DNA of 15,081 bases from CAYPEL01 sp964409635 (GTDB lineage: Bacteria; Pseudomonadota; Gammaproteobacteria; DSM-19610): contig CAYPEL010000059.1 in NCBI GenBank assembly GCA_964409635.1, forward strand, positions 1 to 15,081, in the 5' to 3' direction. Positions within the stretch are counted from its first letter, which is position 1, and each line of letters begins with the position of its first letter. Below, in pieces: positions 6,413 to 13,931 of the stretch. Below the pieces are notes generated by a model. It ran no database searches. It saw only the letters and a program-made list of their open reading frames with translations, and was not told the origin of the DNA. A program made the translations under genes and the position numbers.

Positions 6413-6877
6413 TTAACCGCCACAGCCGCCAATGGTGACCTTGACTTCTTTCTTCGCGGTATACAGCTTGCCATCGGCTTTAACGATGGCAATGACGTCA
6501 GAGGTTTTGCCCATTTTGATGCGGGTTGAAACAAAGCCTTCTGCACCTTTACCCATATTAAAAGAAGCGGTCAGAGGGGTGGCATTTTTTATAGCCAAAA
6601 TGCTGATGAATTCAGTGCCACTGATATTGGATGTTACAGAGACGGGAACAACGGCGCCGTTTTCTGCTATATCCGGGGCCTTGATAGCGATGTCGCTGCT
6701 ATCAGACATTGTGCTTGAACCCGCCAGTGCTGTGATAGCAGCGGTAACTTCTTTTGCTTCGAAAGCGCTGGCCGGCCATTTGGCCAAAACCTGTTTGGGG
6801 ATCAACAGCCCGGCGCTGGCAGCAATAGCTGTCGCAACGCTGCCTTTGAGTAATGTCCTGCGTTTCATACTAGTCAC
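6413..6877 (-). CDS. soxY: SoxY, sulfur-carrier subunit
   Basis: SoxY carries thiosulfate-derived sulfur on a C-terminal cysteine that visits SoxXA and SoxB in turn. The 154-residue protein ends in the swinging arm VTIGGCGG with carrier C152. It has a twin-arginine signal (KRRTLLKG at 5-12) with likely cleavage near A32 (VLA-KWPASAF). The start is GTG at 6877, because AAGGAG sits seven bases upstream of it; the internal ATG three codons later would be 16 bases from that site. soxX lies 30 bases upstream and soxZ 51 bases downstream in one transcription unit. Confidence 0.96.
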   Translation of the reverse strand: MTSMKRRTLLKGSVATAIAASAGLLIPKQVLAKWPASAFEAKEVTAAITALAGSSTMSDSSDIAIKAPDIAENGAVVPVSVTSNISGTEFISILAIKNATPLTASFNMGKGAEGFVSTRIKMGKTSDVIAIVKADGKLYTAKKEVKVTIGGCGG

Positions 6878-6907
6878 AAGTTTTCTCCTTAATCGACTGA
6901 CGCTTTA

Positions 6908-7288
6908 CTAAAGCGTATGGATATATTCGACGACTTTGTCGATTTCGCTTTCGCTGATGATGTTGTGTAAACCAAACGGCGGCATGATGGAATTGGGGTT
7001 AATTTTTGTGGCATCCCAGATTTGAGCGCGCAGCCTGGCTTTGTCCGGGAAGCGTGCTTGCATGGCTACCAGTGGAGGCCCGATATTGCCCGGCAGGTTG
7101 CCGCCTTCAATTGCGTGACAGGCGAGGCAGTTGCCTTTTTTTCTGTCGAAGGAGATTTTCTTGCCTTCTTCAAGTACAGAAGCCGTTGTTGAATCAGCGG
7201 CCGAGCTGACCGCAGGAAGTAGTGCCAGGCTTGTAGTAAGCACCAGCACCGAGCTTGCTAATGTAAAGATGCCAGAAATTTTCTGCAT
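6908..7288 (-). CDS. soxX: SoxX, monoheme cytochrome c subunit
   Basis: SoxX accepts electrons from SoxA during thiosulfate conjugation and passes them to the respiratory chain. The 126-residue protein has a Sec signal peptide ending near A30 (VSSA-ADST), one heme site CLACH at 54-58 and the likely axial methionine M102 in NSIMPPFG. Length is typical of the short SoxX class. A strong AAGGAGG lies six bases before the ATG. It is the first gene of soxXYZA(B), with a sigma-70-like promoter about 110 bases upstream. No soxK (SoxXA-binding) or rhodanese-like soxL gene appears in the cluster. Confidence 0.96.
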   Translation of the reverse strand: MQKISGIFTLASSVLVLTTSLALLPAVSSAADSTTASVLEEGKKISFDRKKGNCLACHAIEGGNLPGNIGPPLVAMQARFPDKARLRAQIWDATKINPNSIMPPFGLHNIISESEIDKVVEYIHTL

Positions 7289-7341
7289 CAGTGTCCTCCT
7301 TAGGCGTTTTTGCGAAAGAGCTGTAATACTGCTCTAGGCGA

Positions 7342-7366
7342 TGGTTGTAAATTATATTTATAACCA
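7342..7366. promoter_or_regulatory. 25-base AT-rich palindrome in the soxX leader, possible operator
   Basis: TGGTTGTAAAT-TAT-ATTTATAACCA has two 11-base arms that match at ten positions. It lies between the predicted soxX -10 box (7400-7405) and the soxX start codon (7288), where a bound dimer could block transcription. Known sox clusters are often repressed by an ArsR-family SoxR, but no such gene is in the window, so the regulator is not identified. Confidence 0.45.
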
Positions 7367-7399
7367 CTGCCCTGTTATTGGCATGTTAAAGACTTTGCG

Positions 7400-7429
7400 A
7401 CTATAGCCTGCTGCAAGGGCTTAAGTCAA
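7400..7429 (-). promoter_or_regulatory. Sigma-70-like promoter for soxXYZA
   Basis: On the minus strand TTGACT (7429-7424) is followed 18 bases later by TATAGT (7405-7400), both close to consensus. Transcription would start near 7393, giving a soxX leader of about 105 bases that contains the 25-base palindrome and the strong AAGGAGG. Confidence 0.6.
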
Positions 7430-7625
7430 AAGGCAAATGTTACAAGTCCCCGGAATGCAAAGCACTTATTTGAATATAAGCAAACACTAAATAATTAATA
7501 CCGACCTCTATAAGTTGGTCGTACCTGGGTTTGACGCCGGTTCAGCCGCCTTTATTCCTTGGCGAGAGATATTCTTCCCGGATGTGCACTATTCACAGGG
7601 CGCGTTACACCTGTTTCTTCTAGGT

Positions 7626-9083
7626 TTAAGACTCGTCTTTTTCTTCCAGAGCAAACTGCTTGAACTCTTTTAAGCGTGCTTCCATAGCCGCACGGTCGTG
7701 ATAGTTGATATCTTTTAGCTTGAGCGCCTGCTCAAGCTGTTCGACCGCTGCACTGGTTTGGCCGTTAAGATAGTAAGCTTCAGCACTCGCTTGGCGCGCT
7801 TGCCAGTCATGCCCGCTGGCACTCGCTGCTTTGGCGAGTAATTTATAGGTTGCAGGTTGTTGGGCAGAAGGTTTTTGCAAGAGGTCAAGCAACACATCTC
7901 TGGCCTTTGTGGCCTGATTACTGTGCAGCAGGGTGCGTGCGTAATGCGCCGTCACTGTGAGGTCGCGTGGGTAGAGTTTGAGCGTTTCGGATAGGAGTTG
8001 CAGGGCTTTTTTGGGCTGTTTTTTCTGTAGCTGTAACTGGGCCAGTGTGGTGCGGTAAAGAATATAATCCGGATTTTTACGGTGCAGAGATTGCAGGATT
8101 TGTAGCGCTTGGGTGAGCTGGTTGGTTTTTTCAAACGCAAGCGCCAGGCCATAGCGGGCGGCGGCGGAGTCCTTATCAGCTTTTATCATCGCCTGGTACT
8201 GGCTTATTTTTTGGTTGGGGTTATGGCTGTTTAAAATATCCAGACGCACTTTTATTAACCGGAAATCCAGGCTGTCACGGCTGCCTTTGTGACCCACCTG
8301 TTCGGCCCGGGCTTGCGTTTCGGCAATCCGGTTTGCCGTTACCGGGTGAGTGCTTAGAAACTCTGGTGGGCGTTCTCCGTATAAGCGGGTGGCGCGTTGC
8401 AGGCGGCCAAAAAAATCTGGCATGCCAAACGGATCAATCTGCACCCGGCTGAGGGTCTGGATGCCGATACGGTCAGCTTCTTTTTCATTGGCCCGGGTAA
8501 AGTTAATCTGGTACTGCAAGCTGCTGGCTTGAACGGCGACGGCTGCTGCAATCCCCGCATCGCTATTGGTTGCCGCGCCGAGTAACACAGCAGCGAGCAT
8601 AGCTGCTGCCGTGGGCAGGCCGAGCCGGTTCGAGGCTTCATAAGCGCGCACCAGGTGGCGCTGAGTGACATGGGCGATTTCGTGTGCCAGCACACCGGCG
8701 AGTTCACTCTCATTTTTTGCTGCCCTGAGTAGACCGCTGTGGACCCCGATATAGCCGCCGGGTCCGGCAAACGCATTGATTGAAGCGTCATCGACCATAA
8801 AAAACTGGTACTGCCGATTGGGGGCAGTACTGCCAGCCGCCAGCCGTTGCCCCAGGTTTTCGAGGTAATTATTAACATCCAGGTCGTCAACCAGGCGGGC
8901 CTGCTGGCGGACGCTGCGCATAAACGCCTGACCGAGTTTCTGCTCTTGAGCGGGAGATAGGAAGGCGCCGGCCGAATCGCCGATATCCGGTAGGCTGCTA
9001 TTGACTGAATCTGCTTTTGCTGGATTAAATAGTAATAAGAACAAAAGGGTATATGTTATCTGCCAATATTTGAAGGCAATCAT
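7626..9083 (-). CDS. bepA: Periplasmic M48 metalloprotease with TPR repeats, BepA-like
   Basis: BepA (YfgC) is a zinc protease-chaperone that degrades or rescues stalled outer-membrane proteins such as LptD. The 485-residue protein has a signal peptide ending near A24 (NPAKA-DS). The M48 catalytic domain follows with zinc motif HEIAH at 134-138 and the third ligand E202 in NEKEADRIG. STHPVT places a histidine at 246, the position of the regulatory His-switch in E. coli BepA. From about residue 300 the sequence turns into TPR-type helical repeats. A hydrophobic stretch at about 158-185 is family-typical. The ribosome-binding site is poor (AGGA abuts the ATG), but no better start keeps the signal peptide. 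It is divergent from tusA. The exact orthology to bepA is likely rather than proven. Confidence 0.88.
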   Translation of the reverse strand: MIAFKYWQITYTLLFLLLFNPAKADSVNSSLPDIGDSAGAFLSPAQEQKLGQAFMRSVRQQARLVDDLDVNNYLENLGQRLAAGSTAPNRQYQFFMVDDASINAFAGPGGYIGVHSGLLRAAKNESELAGVLAHEIAHVTQRHLVRAYEASNRLGLPTAAAMLAAVLLGAATNSDAGIAAAVAVQASSLQYQINFTRANEKEADRIGIQTLSRVQIDPFGMPDFFGRLQRATRLYGERPPEFLSTHPVTANRIAETQARAEQVGHKGSRDSLDFRLIKVRLDILNSHNPNQKISQYQAMIKADKDSAAARYGLALAFEKTNQLTQALQILQSLHRKNPDYILYRTTLAQLQLQKKQPKKALQLLSETLKLYPRDLTVTAHYARTLLHSNQATKARDVLLDLLQKPSAQQPATYKLLAKAASASGHDWQARQASAEAYYLNGQTSAAVEQLEQALKLKDINYHDRAAMEARLKEFKQFALEEKDES

Positions 9084-9305
9084 TCCTAGTCTCGCTGGTT
9101 TTTAAGTGATACCCCTATAGTGCAAAAGCCTCTACTTTAGTACGTACGAATACTCGCAGGGTATTAGGTTATACTCTCAATTGACTCGGTTAAGGCATGC
9201 GGAGTTCATAAATCTAACAACGGCTGGTCTTATGCTTACTGGATTCACATAAGCTGTCAATGATATACTGATTTATTGTTATTGCATCCGACTGTAGGGC
9301 TATTA

Positions 9306-9326
9306 GCCAGCAAGCTTCAAGCTGGC
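9306..9326. promoter_or_regulatory. Inverted repeat upstream of the tusA promoter
   Basis: GCCAGC and GCTGGC flank a nine-base centre (AAGCTTCAA). The repeat ends 26 bases before the tusA -35 hexamer, a usual place for an activator site. It has no T tract. A chance dyad of six base pairs is possible. Confidence 0.25.
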
Positions 9327-9352
9327 CTAGTATAGGCGGATCAGTGTCAGAC

Positions 9353-9381
9353 TTGCGTTCGGCGCATACTTACCTTATAAA
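9353..9381 (+). promoter_or_regulatory. Candidate sigma-70 promoter of tusA
   Basis: TTGCGT at 9353-9358 and TATAAA at 9376-9381 are spaced by 17 bases. The predicted transcript starts near 9388. This is downstream of the longer in-frame start at 9384 and so supports translation from 9447. Confidence 0.55.
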
Positions 9382-9446
9382 AGTTGCGTCTTTTTCGAAA
9401 CAACAGATTCCAACTATCGTTATTCTATGAGAGGAGCGTCGTCAAG

Positions 9447-9677
9447 ATGTCAAACTATGATGAAGAATTAGATGCGTCAGGGTTGAATTGCCCCCTGCCG
9501 ATCCTGCGTGCAAAAAAAGCCCTGGGCACTATTGAAAGTGGTCAAGTGCTACGGATTATTGCAACGGATCCTGGTTCGGTTAAAGACTTTGAAGCCTTTG
9601 CTAAGCAGACAGGTAATGAGTTACTCGAATCCAAGGAAGAGGGTGGCAAGTTCGAATTTATGATCAAGAAAGCTTGA
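9447..9677 (+). CDS. tusA: TusA-family sulfur carrier protein
   Basis: TusA-family proteins carry a persulfide on a conserved cysteine. They deliver sulfur for tRNA 2-thiouridine synthesis or, in sulfur oxidisers, pass sulfane sulfur to cytoplasmic oxidation systems. The 76-residue protein starts MSNYDEELDASGLNCPLP, with the catalytic C15-P-L-P motif, and has the usual small beta-alpha fold length. The start at 9447 is chosen because GAGGAG lies ten bases upstream and because the predicted promoter lies inside a longer open frame that begins at 9384. It is a single-gene unit with its own promoter and terminator, not linked here to rhodanese, dsrE or hdr genes. Whether it serves tRNA modification or energy metabolism cannot be told from this window. 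Confidence 0.93.
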   Translation: MSNYDEELDASGLNCPLPILRAKKALGTIESGQVLRIIATDPGSVKDFEAFAKQTGNELLESKEEGGKFEFMIKKA

Positions 9678-9710
9678 AATAATTCAAGAATTTAGTATCA
9701 CAAGGATGTA

Positions 9711-9739
9711 AAAAAAGCCGGGCATATGCCCGGCTTTTT
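9711..9739. terminator. Intrinsic terminator after tusA
   Basis: GCCGGGCATATGCCCGGC is a perfect palindrome flanked by six A upstream and five T downstream. It lies 34 bases after the tusA stop. The symmetry makes it usable from either direction, but only tusA runs into it. Confidence 0.9.
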
Positions 9740-9900
9740 ATTGCCTGTTATTTGCAGTAGTCCAGTTTTAAAATTATGGCGCGCTTATTGCTAAGTTACA
9801 CCAAAGTGACGGTTTTTCAACGGTTTTAAAATGCAAATCGTTTAGCAGTATGAAGGTGACTGGTTGGGTACATTTCTGTTGTATAAAAACCACTGACACT

Positions 9901-9916
9901 TGACGGATATCTGTCA
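9901..9916. promoter_or_regulatory. Imperfect palindrome upstream of the FadL-like gene
   Basis: TGACGGATATCTGTCA matches its reverse complement at 14 of 16 positions and lies 28 bases before the start codon. A possible -10 box TATAAA (9882-9887) sits just upstream, without a good -35. If that box is used, the palindrome falls just downstream of the transcription start, where a repressor could act. Confidence 0.3.
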
Positions 9917-9944
9917 ATAAATGACTAAATGAGGACAGGAGATT

Positions 9945-11411
9945 ATGAGACATACTCTGAGACAAGCATTAACAACACTGGCAGTTGCCACAGCGCTGGT
10001 AATGGCACCCATTGTGCAGGCTACTAATGGTTATTTCAAAATCGGCTACGGTACAAAAAACCGGGGTATGGCTGGCGCAGGTATGGCCTATGGTCAGGAC
10101 GCCCTTGCACCGGGGATAAATCCTGCCACCTTGGTTGGCATTGGCACACGCATTGATGGTGGTGTTGAGATTTTTAACCCGCAGCGCGAAGGGACTGTCG
10201 ATTCTACGGGTCTAGGACCCACCGGTGTCCAGGCAAATGCAAATAGTGGTGCTACATTATTTGCGATTCCAAATTTAGGTTTTTCCAAGGATCTTGGTAA
10301 TGGACTGACTGCTGGCTTAGCTATCCTGGCGAACGGTGGAATGAATACCCGTTATAATACAAATCTTTTTACAAATGCATTTGTACCGGTTATTGGTGTT
10401 CCTTCAGGGTTTGGTGGGCCATCTGGTTTTGCGGGTTTAATCGAAGGTGCAGGTGCGCCCTCGGCCGATATTGAAGCTGTTTTACTTGCCCTTGGGGCCG
10501 ATCCTGATTTTGGGCCGTCTCTGGGTATTAACCTGTCGCAATTGTTAATTACCCCCACAATTGCTTACCAACTCAGTCAGAATCATTCAATTGGTTTTTC
10601 CCCTGTGCTTGCTTATCAGCGTTTTCGTGCTTATGGCCTGGGTTTGTTTAAAGGCTTTTCCAGTGACCCTGGCCATGTAACAAATAAGGGTGATGATGAT
10701 GCCTGGGGCGGCGGTGCGCGTATCGGCTATCAGGGCAAAATTGGTCCTGTCTCATTCGGTGCATCCGCAACTTCGAAAATCTATATGCAGGAGTTTGATG
10801 ATTATGCTGGCTTGTTTGCGGAACAGGGCGATTTTGATATTCCACCTACGTACGGAGTCGGTCTTGCCATAGAAGTTACTTCAAAATTAACTATCGCAGC
10901 AGATGTGAGTCGTATTCTGTACGGTGAAGTAGCGGCTATATCCAACAAAGGCCCCACAGCCGATGAATTCTTTAACGGCTTTGCGGCAGTGCTGGCTGGT
11001 GCAAATACTAACGGCTTGCCTTTTGCAGTTTCAAACCCGCTGGGTTCGGATAATGGCTGGGGTTTTGGTTGGGACGATGCCACAGTCTATAAGATCGGTG
11101 TGAATTATGCCTACAGCCCCAAGTGGACATTCAGAACCGGATTTAACTATTCTGAAGTGCCCTATGATGATGATCAAAGCCTCTTTAATGTATTAGCCCC
11201 CGCCGTTGTTGAAAAACACGTCACAGCTGGGTTTACCTATGCACCAGATGCTGATAGTGAAGTGTCTGTGACCTATATGCATGCGTTTAGGAATGATACG
11301 GAGGCGACCTATACCGGTTCTGCAACGGGTGGTTTTGCAGGCTTCAGCTTTGGCGCCAAGAATGCCATGCAGCAAAATTCCATCGAAATCAGTTACGCGA
11401 AAAAATTCTAA
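9945..11411 (+). CDS. FadL/OmpP1-family outer-membrane channel
   Basis: FadL-family proteins are 14-strand outer-membrane barrels that let hydrophobic molecules such as fatty acids or aromatics diffuse in. The 488-residue protein has a signal peptide ending near A26 (PIVQA-TNGYF). The mature N-terminus carries the hatch-domain pattern GMAGAGMAYGQDALAPGINPA, with the conserved NPA at 59-61. The rest alternates Gly/aromatic-rich strands and ends in F (ISYAKKF), as outer-membrane barrels do. AGGAG sits three bases and GAGG ten bases before the ATG. The substrate is unknown; in a sulfur oxidiser it may be a lipid or hydrocarbon, or hydrophobic sulfur compounds, which is speculation. The next gene follows after 74 bases without a terminator and may be in the same operon. 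Confidence 0.93.
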   Translation: MRHTLRQALTTLAVATALVMAPIVQATNGYFKIGYGTKNRGMAGAGMAYGQDALAPGINPATLVGIGTRIDGGVEIFNPQREGTVDSTGLGPTGVQANANSGATLFAIPNLGFSKDLGNGLTAGLAILANGGMNTRYNTNLFTNAFVPVIGVPSGFGGPSGFAGLIEGAGAPSADIEAVLLALGADPDFGPSLGINLSQLLITPTIAYQLSQNHSIGFSPVLAYQRFRAYGLGLFKGFSSDPGHVTNKGDDDAWGGGARIGYQGKIGPVSFGASATSKIYMQEFDDYAGLFAEQGDFDIPPTYGVGLAIEVTSKLTIAADVSRILYGEVAAISNKGPTADEFFNGFAAVLAGANTNGLPFAVSNPLGSDNGWGFGWDDATVYKIGVNYAYSPKWTFRTGFNYSEVPYDDDQSLFNVLAPAVVEKHVTAGFTYAPDADSEVSVTYMHAFRNDTEATYTGSATGGFAGFSFGAKNAMQQNSIEISYAKKF

Positions 11412-11485
11412 GTGGTGAGTGTAGGGTGTCATACGGCACCCTTAATATTTTTAGAGAAGTATGAGACAGGAAAGGAGAGGATATA

Positions 11486-12403
11486 ATGACTAGGACAATA
11501 GTTCATTTACTGATAACGCTAAGCTTTCTGCTGACGCCAGTTGCAGCATCTGCAGCGGCTGACAGGTACAAGCCATTTGTGCTTGCATCAACCAGTCAGG
11601 GTGGATTCGATGCTAAAGTTATGGAAACAAAGGCTGCCTTAGAAGGCGCAGGGTTCAGAATGTTGGGTGAGTTTACACCTTATAAAGACACCTTCGTTGA
11701 TAATGCGCACGTCATTGTTGTGACAAACGATGAGCTGATAAGTGTTGCTCAGAAAACCAAGTACGGTGGCTTTGCTGCACCCTGGCGTGTCGCTGTAACA
11801 CAAGTGGGTAATGAAGTTCAGGTGGCGTATGCCAATCCGGTTTATCTATCCAAGGCTTACCGTTTGAAATCAGACCTTGCGGGAGTAACTGAGGTATTGA
11901 GAACGGCGCTGGGCGCGCAGGAAACCTTTGGTTCAAGGAAGGGGCTGACGGCGCGCAAGTTGAAAAAATACAAGTATACTTTTGGCATGGAACGCTTCAA
12001 TAAAGTTTACAAGCTTGCCCAATACGCAAGTCATTCGCAGGCCGTAGCGGCAGTCGAACAAAACTTGTCTGATGTAGTCGCCGGTGTTTCAAAAGTGTAC
12101 CGCCTGGACCTGCCAAATGATGTGACGGTATTTGGTGTTGCGCGCAAGGCGCCCGGCGATGGAGACATAGCCATGGATGACCAGTTCATCATGAGTACCG
12201 TGGACTTCCGAAAACATAAAGGTACGGCCTATCTGCCCTATGAAATCATGGTCGATGGTAACAAGGTCGTTGCATTACATATGCGTTTCCGGATGGCGGT
12301 TCAGTATCCGGATCTGAAAATGATGGGCGACAATAGTTTCATGAAGTTGATGAAGAGCCCCAATGCCATCAAGAAGGCATTAAAGGAAGTGGCCGGAAGT
12401 TAG
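11486..12403 (+). CDS. Exported protein with an internal domain duplication, function unknown
   Basis: I do not recognise a firm family. The 305-residue protein has a Sec signal peptide ending near A23 (VAASA-AADRY) and no further membrane segment, so it should be periplasmic. The mature part seems to contain one domain twice, at about 30-145 and 178-303. In each half a helix is followed by a strand (HVIVVTN; VTVFGVAR). Then come GFAAPWRVAVTQVGNEV in the first half and GTAYLPYEIMVDGNKV in the second, and a C-terminal helix (VTEVLRTALG; AIKKALKEVAG). The first half faintly resembles DUF302-type domains, whose role is unclear. AAGGAG precedes the ATG. It lies 74 bases downstream of the FadL-like gene and ends at a strong terminator, so a joint role in the envelope is plausible. 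Confidence 0.85.
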   Translation: MTRTIVHLLITLSFLLTPVAASAAADRYKPFVLASTSQGGFDAKVMETKAALEGAGFRMLGEFTPYKDTFVDNAHVIVVTNDELISVAQKTKYGGFAAPWRVAVTQVGNEVQVAYANPVYLSKAYRLKSDLAGVTEVLRTALGAQETFGSRKGLTARKLKKYKYTFGMERFNKVYKLAQYASHSQAVAAVEQNLSDVVAGVSKVYRLDLPNDVTVFGVARKAPGDGDIAMDDQFIMSTVDFRKHKGTAYLPYEIMVDGNKVVALHMRFRMAVQYPDLKMMGDNSFMKLMKSPNAIKKALKEVAGS

Positions 12404-12429
12404 ATACTAGCCTGCCTTTCTAACAATAG

Positions 12430-12453
12430 CCCCGGCATTGTCCGGGGTTTTTT
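12430..12453 (+). terminator. Intrinsic terminator after the duplicated-domain protein gene
   Basis: CCCCGG-CATTGT-CCGGGG is a perfect 6-bp stem followed by six T. It ends the FadL-like transcription unit and isolates it from the LysR gene. Confidence 0.9.
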
Positions 12454-12633
12454 GTTTTGGGGGGGCTGTCTTTTATCGCATAGCGCACGGCGCCGATAAG
12501 GCAGAAAATATATGCAAAATCAGTCAATCTGCTGTATGGTACGCGCCCTGATCAATTTATTTTATCTAACCCAAAATATATAAGGCTAGCAGATTTTACG
12601 GCCCTATCAGGTTGCAGAACGAGGTTGAAATCC

Positions 12634-13545
12634 ATGGCAGATCGCAGACTACAGGTCTTTCACACAGTGGCCCGCCTGCTGAGCTTTACCAAAGCAGCAG
12701 AAGCACTGCACATGACACAACCTGCTGTGACTTTTCAGGTGCGCCAACTCGAAGAATATTTCAATACCCGTTTGTTTGACAGGACCCACAATAGAATCAG
12801 CCTGACGGATGCGGGCCAGCGCGTTTTCGAGTATGCCGACAAGATATTCAAGTTATATTCAGAGATGGAAGGCGCGGTTAAGGAAATGACCGGCGATATC
12901 AGTGGCGTGTTGATGATTGGTGCCAGTACTACGATTGCAGAATATATGTTGCCTGCGTTGCTCGGCGATTTTAAAAAGCAGTACCCGGATGTCAATCTGC
13001 ACCTCAAGGTATCTAATTCCGACGGTATAGTGCAAATGGTCGAGAACAATGTCATCGATCTGGGCGTGGTTGAATCACCGGTGTTGAATAAAAATCTGGT
13101 CGTCGAAGTCTGTCGTATGGATCAGCTGGTCGCTGTGGTATCACCACAGCACCCCTTGTCAAATCTGAAATCTCTTTCGCTCACTGAACTGCTTGAGCAC
13201 CCCTATATCTGTCGTGAAGAAGGATCGGGTACACGGGAAGTGATCAACGAATATATGATTGCGCAGGGTGTTAATCCGGCGCAGGTAAATTTTTCCATGG
13301 AGCTGGGCAGTCCTGAATCAATCAAGGGTGCTGTTGAGGCGGGTATGGGGGTTTCCATCGTATCGCGTGCCACGGTACAGAAAGAACTCAAACTGGGTAC
13401 ACTGATGGCGTTGAATCTAAACCCGTCGCTGGAAAGGCCGTTTTCCTTTGTACACCAAAAACAGAAATTCCGTCACCGCGCCATGGATGAATTGCTGGAT
13501 TTTGCACGTAGCTATTGTAAGGCGCACGCTGACGCATTGAGTTGA
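12634..13545 (+). CDS. LysR-family regulator of the CysL/YeiE type
   Basis: This 303-residue protein has the LysR layout. A winged helix-turn-helix sits at about residues 2-62 (FHTVARLLSFTKAAEALHMTQPAVTFQVRQLE), followed by a two-lobed ligand-binding domain from about residue 90. YICREEGSGTREV near residue 190 is characteristic of the CysL/YeiE/CbbR-like branch, whose members sense metabolites linked to sulfur, sulfite or carbon assimilation. The start is ATG at 12634, because GAGG lies nine bases upstream; a TTG nine bases earlier overlaps that site. Its stop overlaps the next start (TGATG). It is not adjacent to the sox genes, so a regulatory link to them is only an inference. Autoregulation of the three-gene unit is possible, but no operator is clear in 12454-12633. 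Confidence 0.92.
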   Translation: MADRRLQVFHTVARLLSFTKAAEALHMTQPAVTFQVRQLEEYFNTRLFDRTHNRISLTDAGQRVFEYADKIFKLYSEMEGAVKEMTGDISGVLMIGASTTIAEYMLPALLGDFKKQYPDVNLHLKVSNSDGIVQMVENNVIDLGVVESPVLNKNLVVEVCRMDQLVAVVSPQHPLSNLKSLSLTELLEHPYICREEGSGTREVINEYMIAQGVNPAQVNFSMELGSPESIKGAVEAGMGVSIVSRATVQKELKLGTLMALNLNPSLERPFSFVHQKQKFRHRAMDELLDFARSYCKAHADALS

Positions 13546-13931
13546 TGAGTTCGCATGAAAATCAGCAGCTGCTGATATCTATTTTTGAGTCGCTTTCCCC
13601 AACCGGTCAAAGCAGCTTGCTAAGCTTTGCCGAGTTTCTTGCGCAACGTAATTCAGCAGATATGCCTGTTACAACCCTACCAGCCCAGATCGAGCCGGAA
13701 CCAATTCCAGAACCTGAACTATTACCGCGCCCCGAAGACGAGCGAGTTGTTGCTGCCGTTAAACGGCTGTCTAAAAGTTATTTCATGCTCGATAAAAGAA
13801 AAATGCTGAGTGTTACTTCAGACCTGATGACACAGCATATTTTACAAGGCAAGGAGGCAGTGGGAGTGATCGATGAACTGGAAGAGATATTCCGCGAGCA
13901 GTACCGGAAATTGGTAGCAGGGGAAGACTAA
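13545..13931 (+). CDS. Small cytoplasmic protein with a proline-glutamate linker, function unknown
   Basis: I do not recognise this 128-residue protein beyond its layout. The N-terminal 30 or so residues form an amphipathic helix pair with LSPTGQSSLLSFAEFLAQR, similar to short segments in many small bacterial proteins. A low-complexity acidic linker follows at about 48-65 (EPEPIPEPELLPRPEDE). The C-terminal 60 residues are predicted helical and charged (KRLSKSYFMLDKRKML..., ...IDELEEIFREQYRKLV). There is no signal peptide or membrane segment. The ATG is embedded in the LysR stop (TGATG) and the stop overlaps the next start (TAATG), so its expression is coupled to both neighbours. That tight placement is good evidence that it is real. 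Confidence 0.85.
   Translation: MSSHENQQLLISIFESLSPTGQSSLLSFAEFLAQRNSADMPVTTLPAQIEPEPIPEPELLPRPEDERVVAAVKRLSKSYFMLDKRKMLSVTSDLMTQHILQGKEAVGVIDELEEIFREQYRKLVAGED

Larger units (their letters stand above)
7289..7625. other. Gene-free interval upstream of soxX
   Basis: This 337-base stretch holds the soxX ribosome-binding site, leader palindrome and promoter in its first 140 bases. The rest (7430-7625) contains only a weak inverted repeat, CGACC...GGTCG at 7502-7521, and a short ACAGG/CCTGT pair. No clear terminator for the protease gene that ends at 7626 is visible. No open frame with a ribosome-binding site is present. Confidence 0.6.
9084..9446. other. Intergenic region between divergent protease and tusA genes
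   Basis: This 363-base region must hold both divergent promoters. The tusA promoter at 9353-9381 is recognisable. An imperfect candidate extended -10 (TGATATACT at 9261-9269) has no good -35. No clear minus-strand promoter for the protease gene was found. GCCAGC...GCTGGC (9306-9326) is an inverted repeat with a nine-base centre upstream of the tusA -35. No gene is supported here. Confidence 0.6.

Noticed and set aside
6432..6911. 159-codon plus-strand open frame opposite soxY
   Set aside because: It is antisense to soxY, whose Tat signal and GGCGG tail are clear. Its hydrophobicity is a by-product of the complementary reading frame.
8354..8890. 178-codon minus-strand frame inside the M48 protease gene
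   Set aside because: It is a shifted frame over the conserved HEIAH catalytic domain and has no family resemblance.
9384..9446. Longer tusA start giving 21 extra residues
   Set aside because: The predicted promoter puts the transcript start at about 9388, the extra residues do not look like the family, and GAGGAG precedes the ATG at 9447.
12625..12633. TTG start for the LysR gene
   Set aside because: The GAGG ribosome-binding site abuts the TTG but is nine bases before the ATG at 12634, the usual spacing, and LysR proteins start close to the helix-turn-helix.
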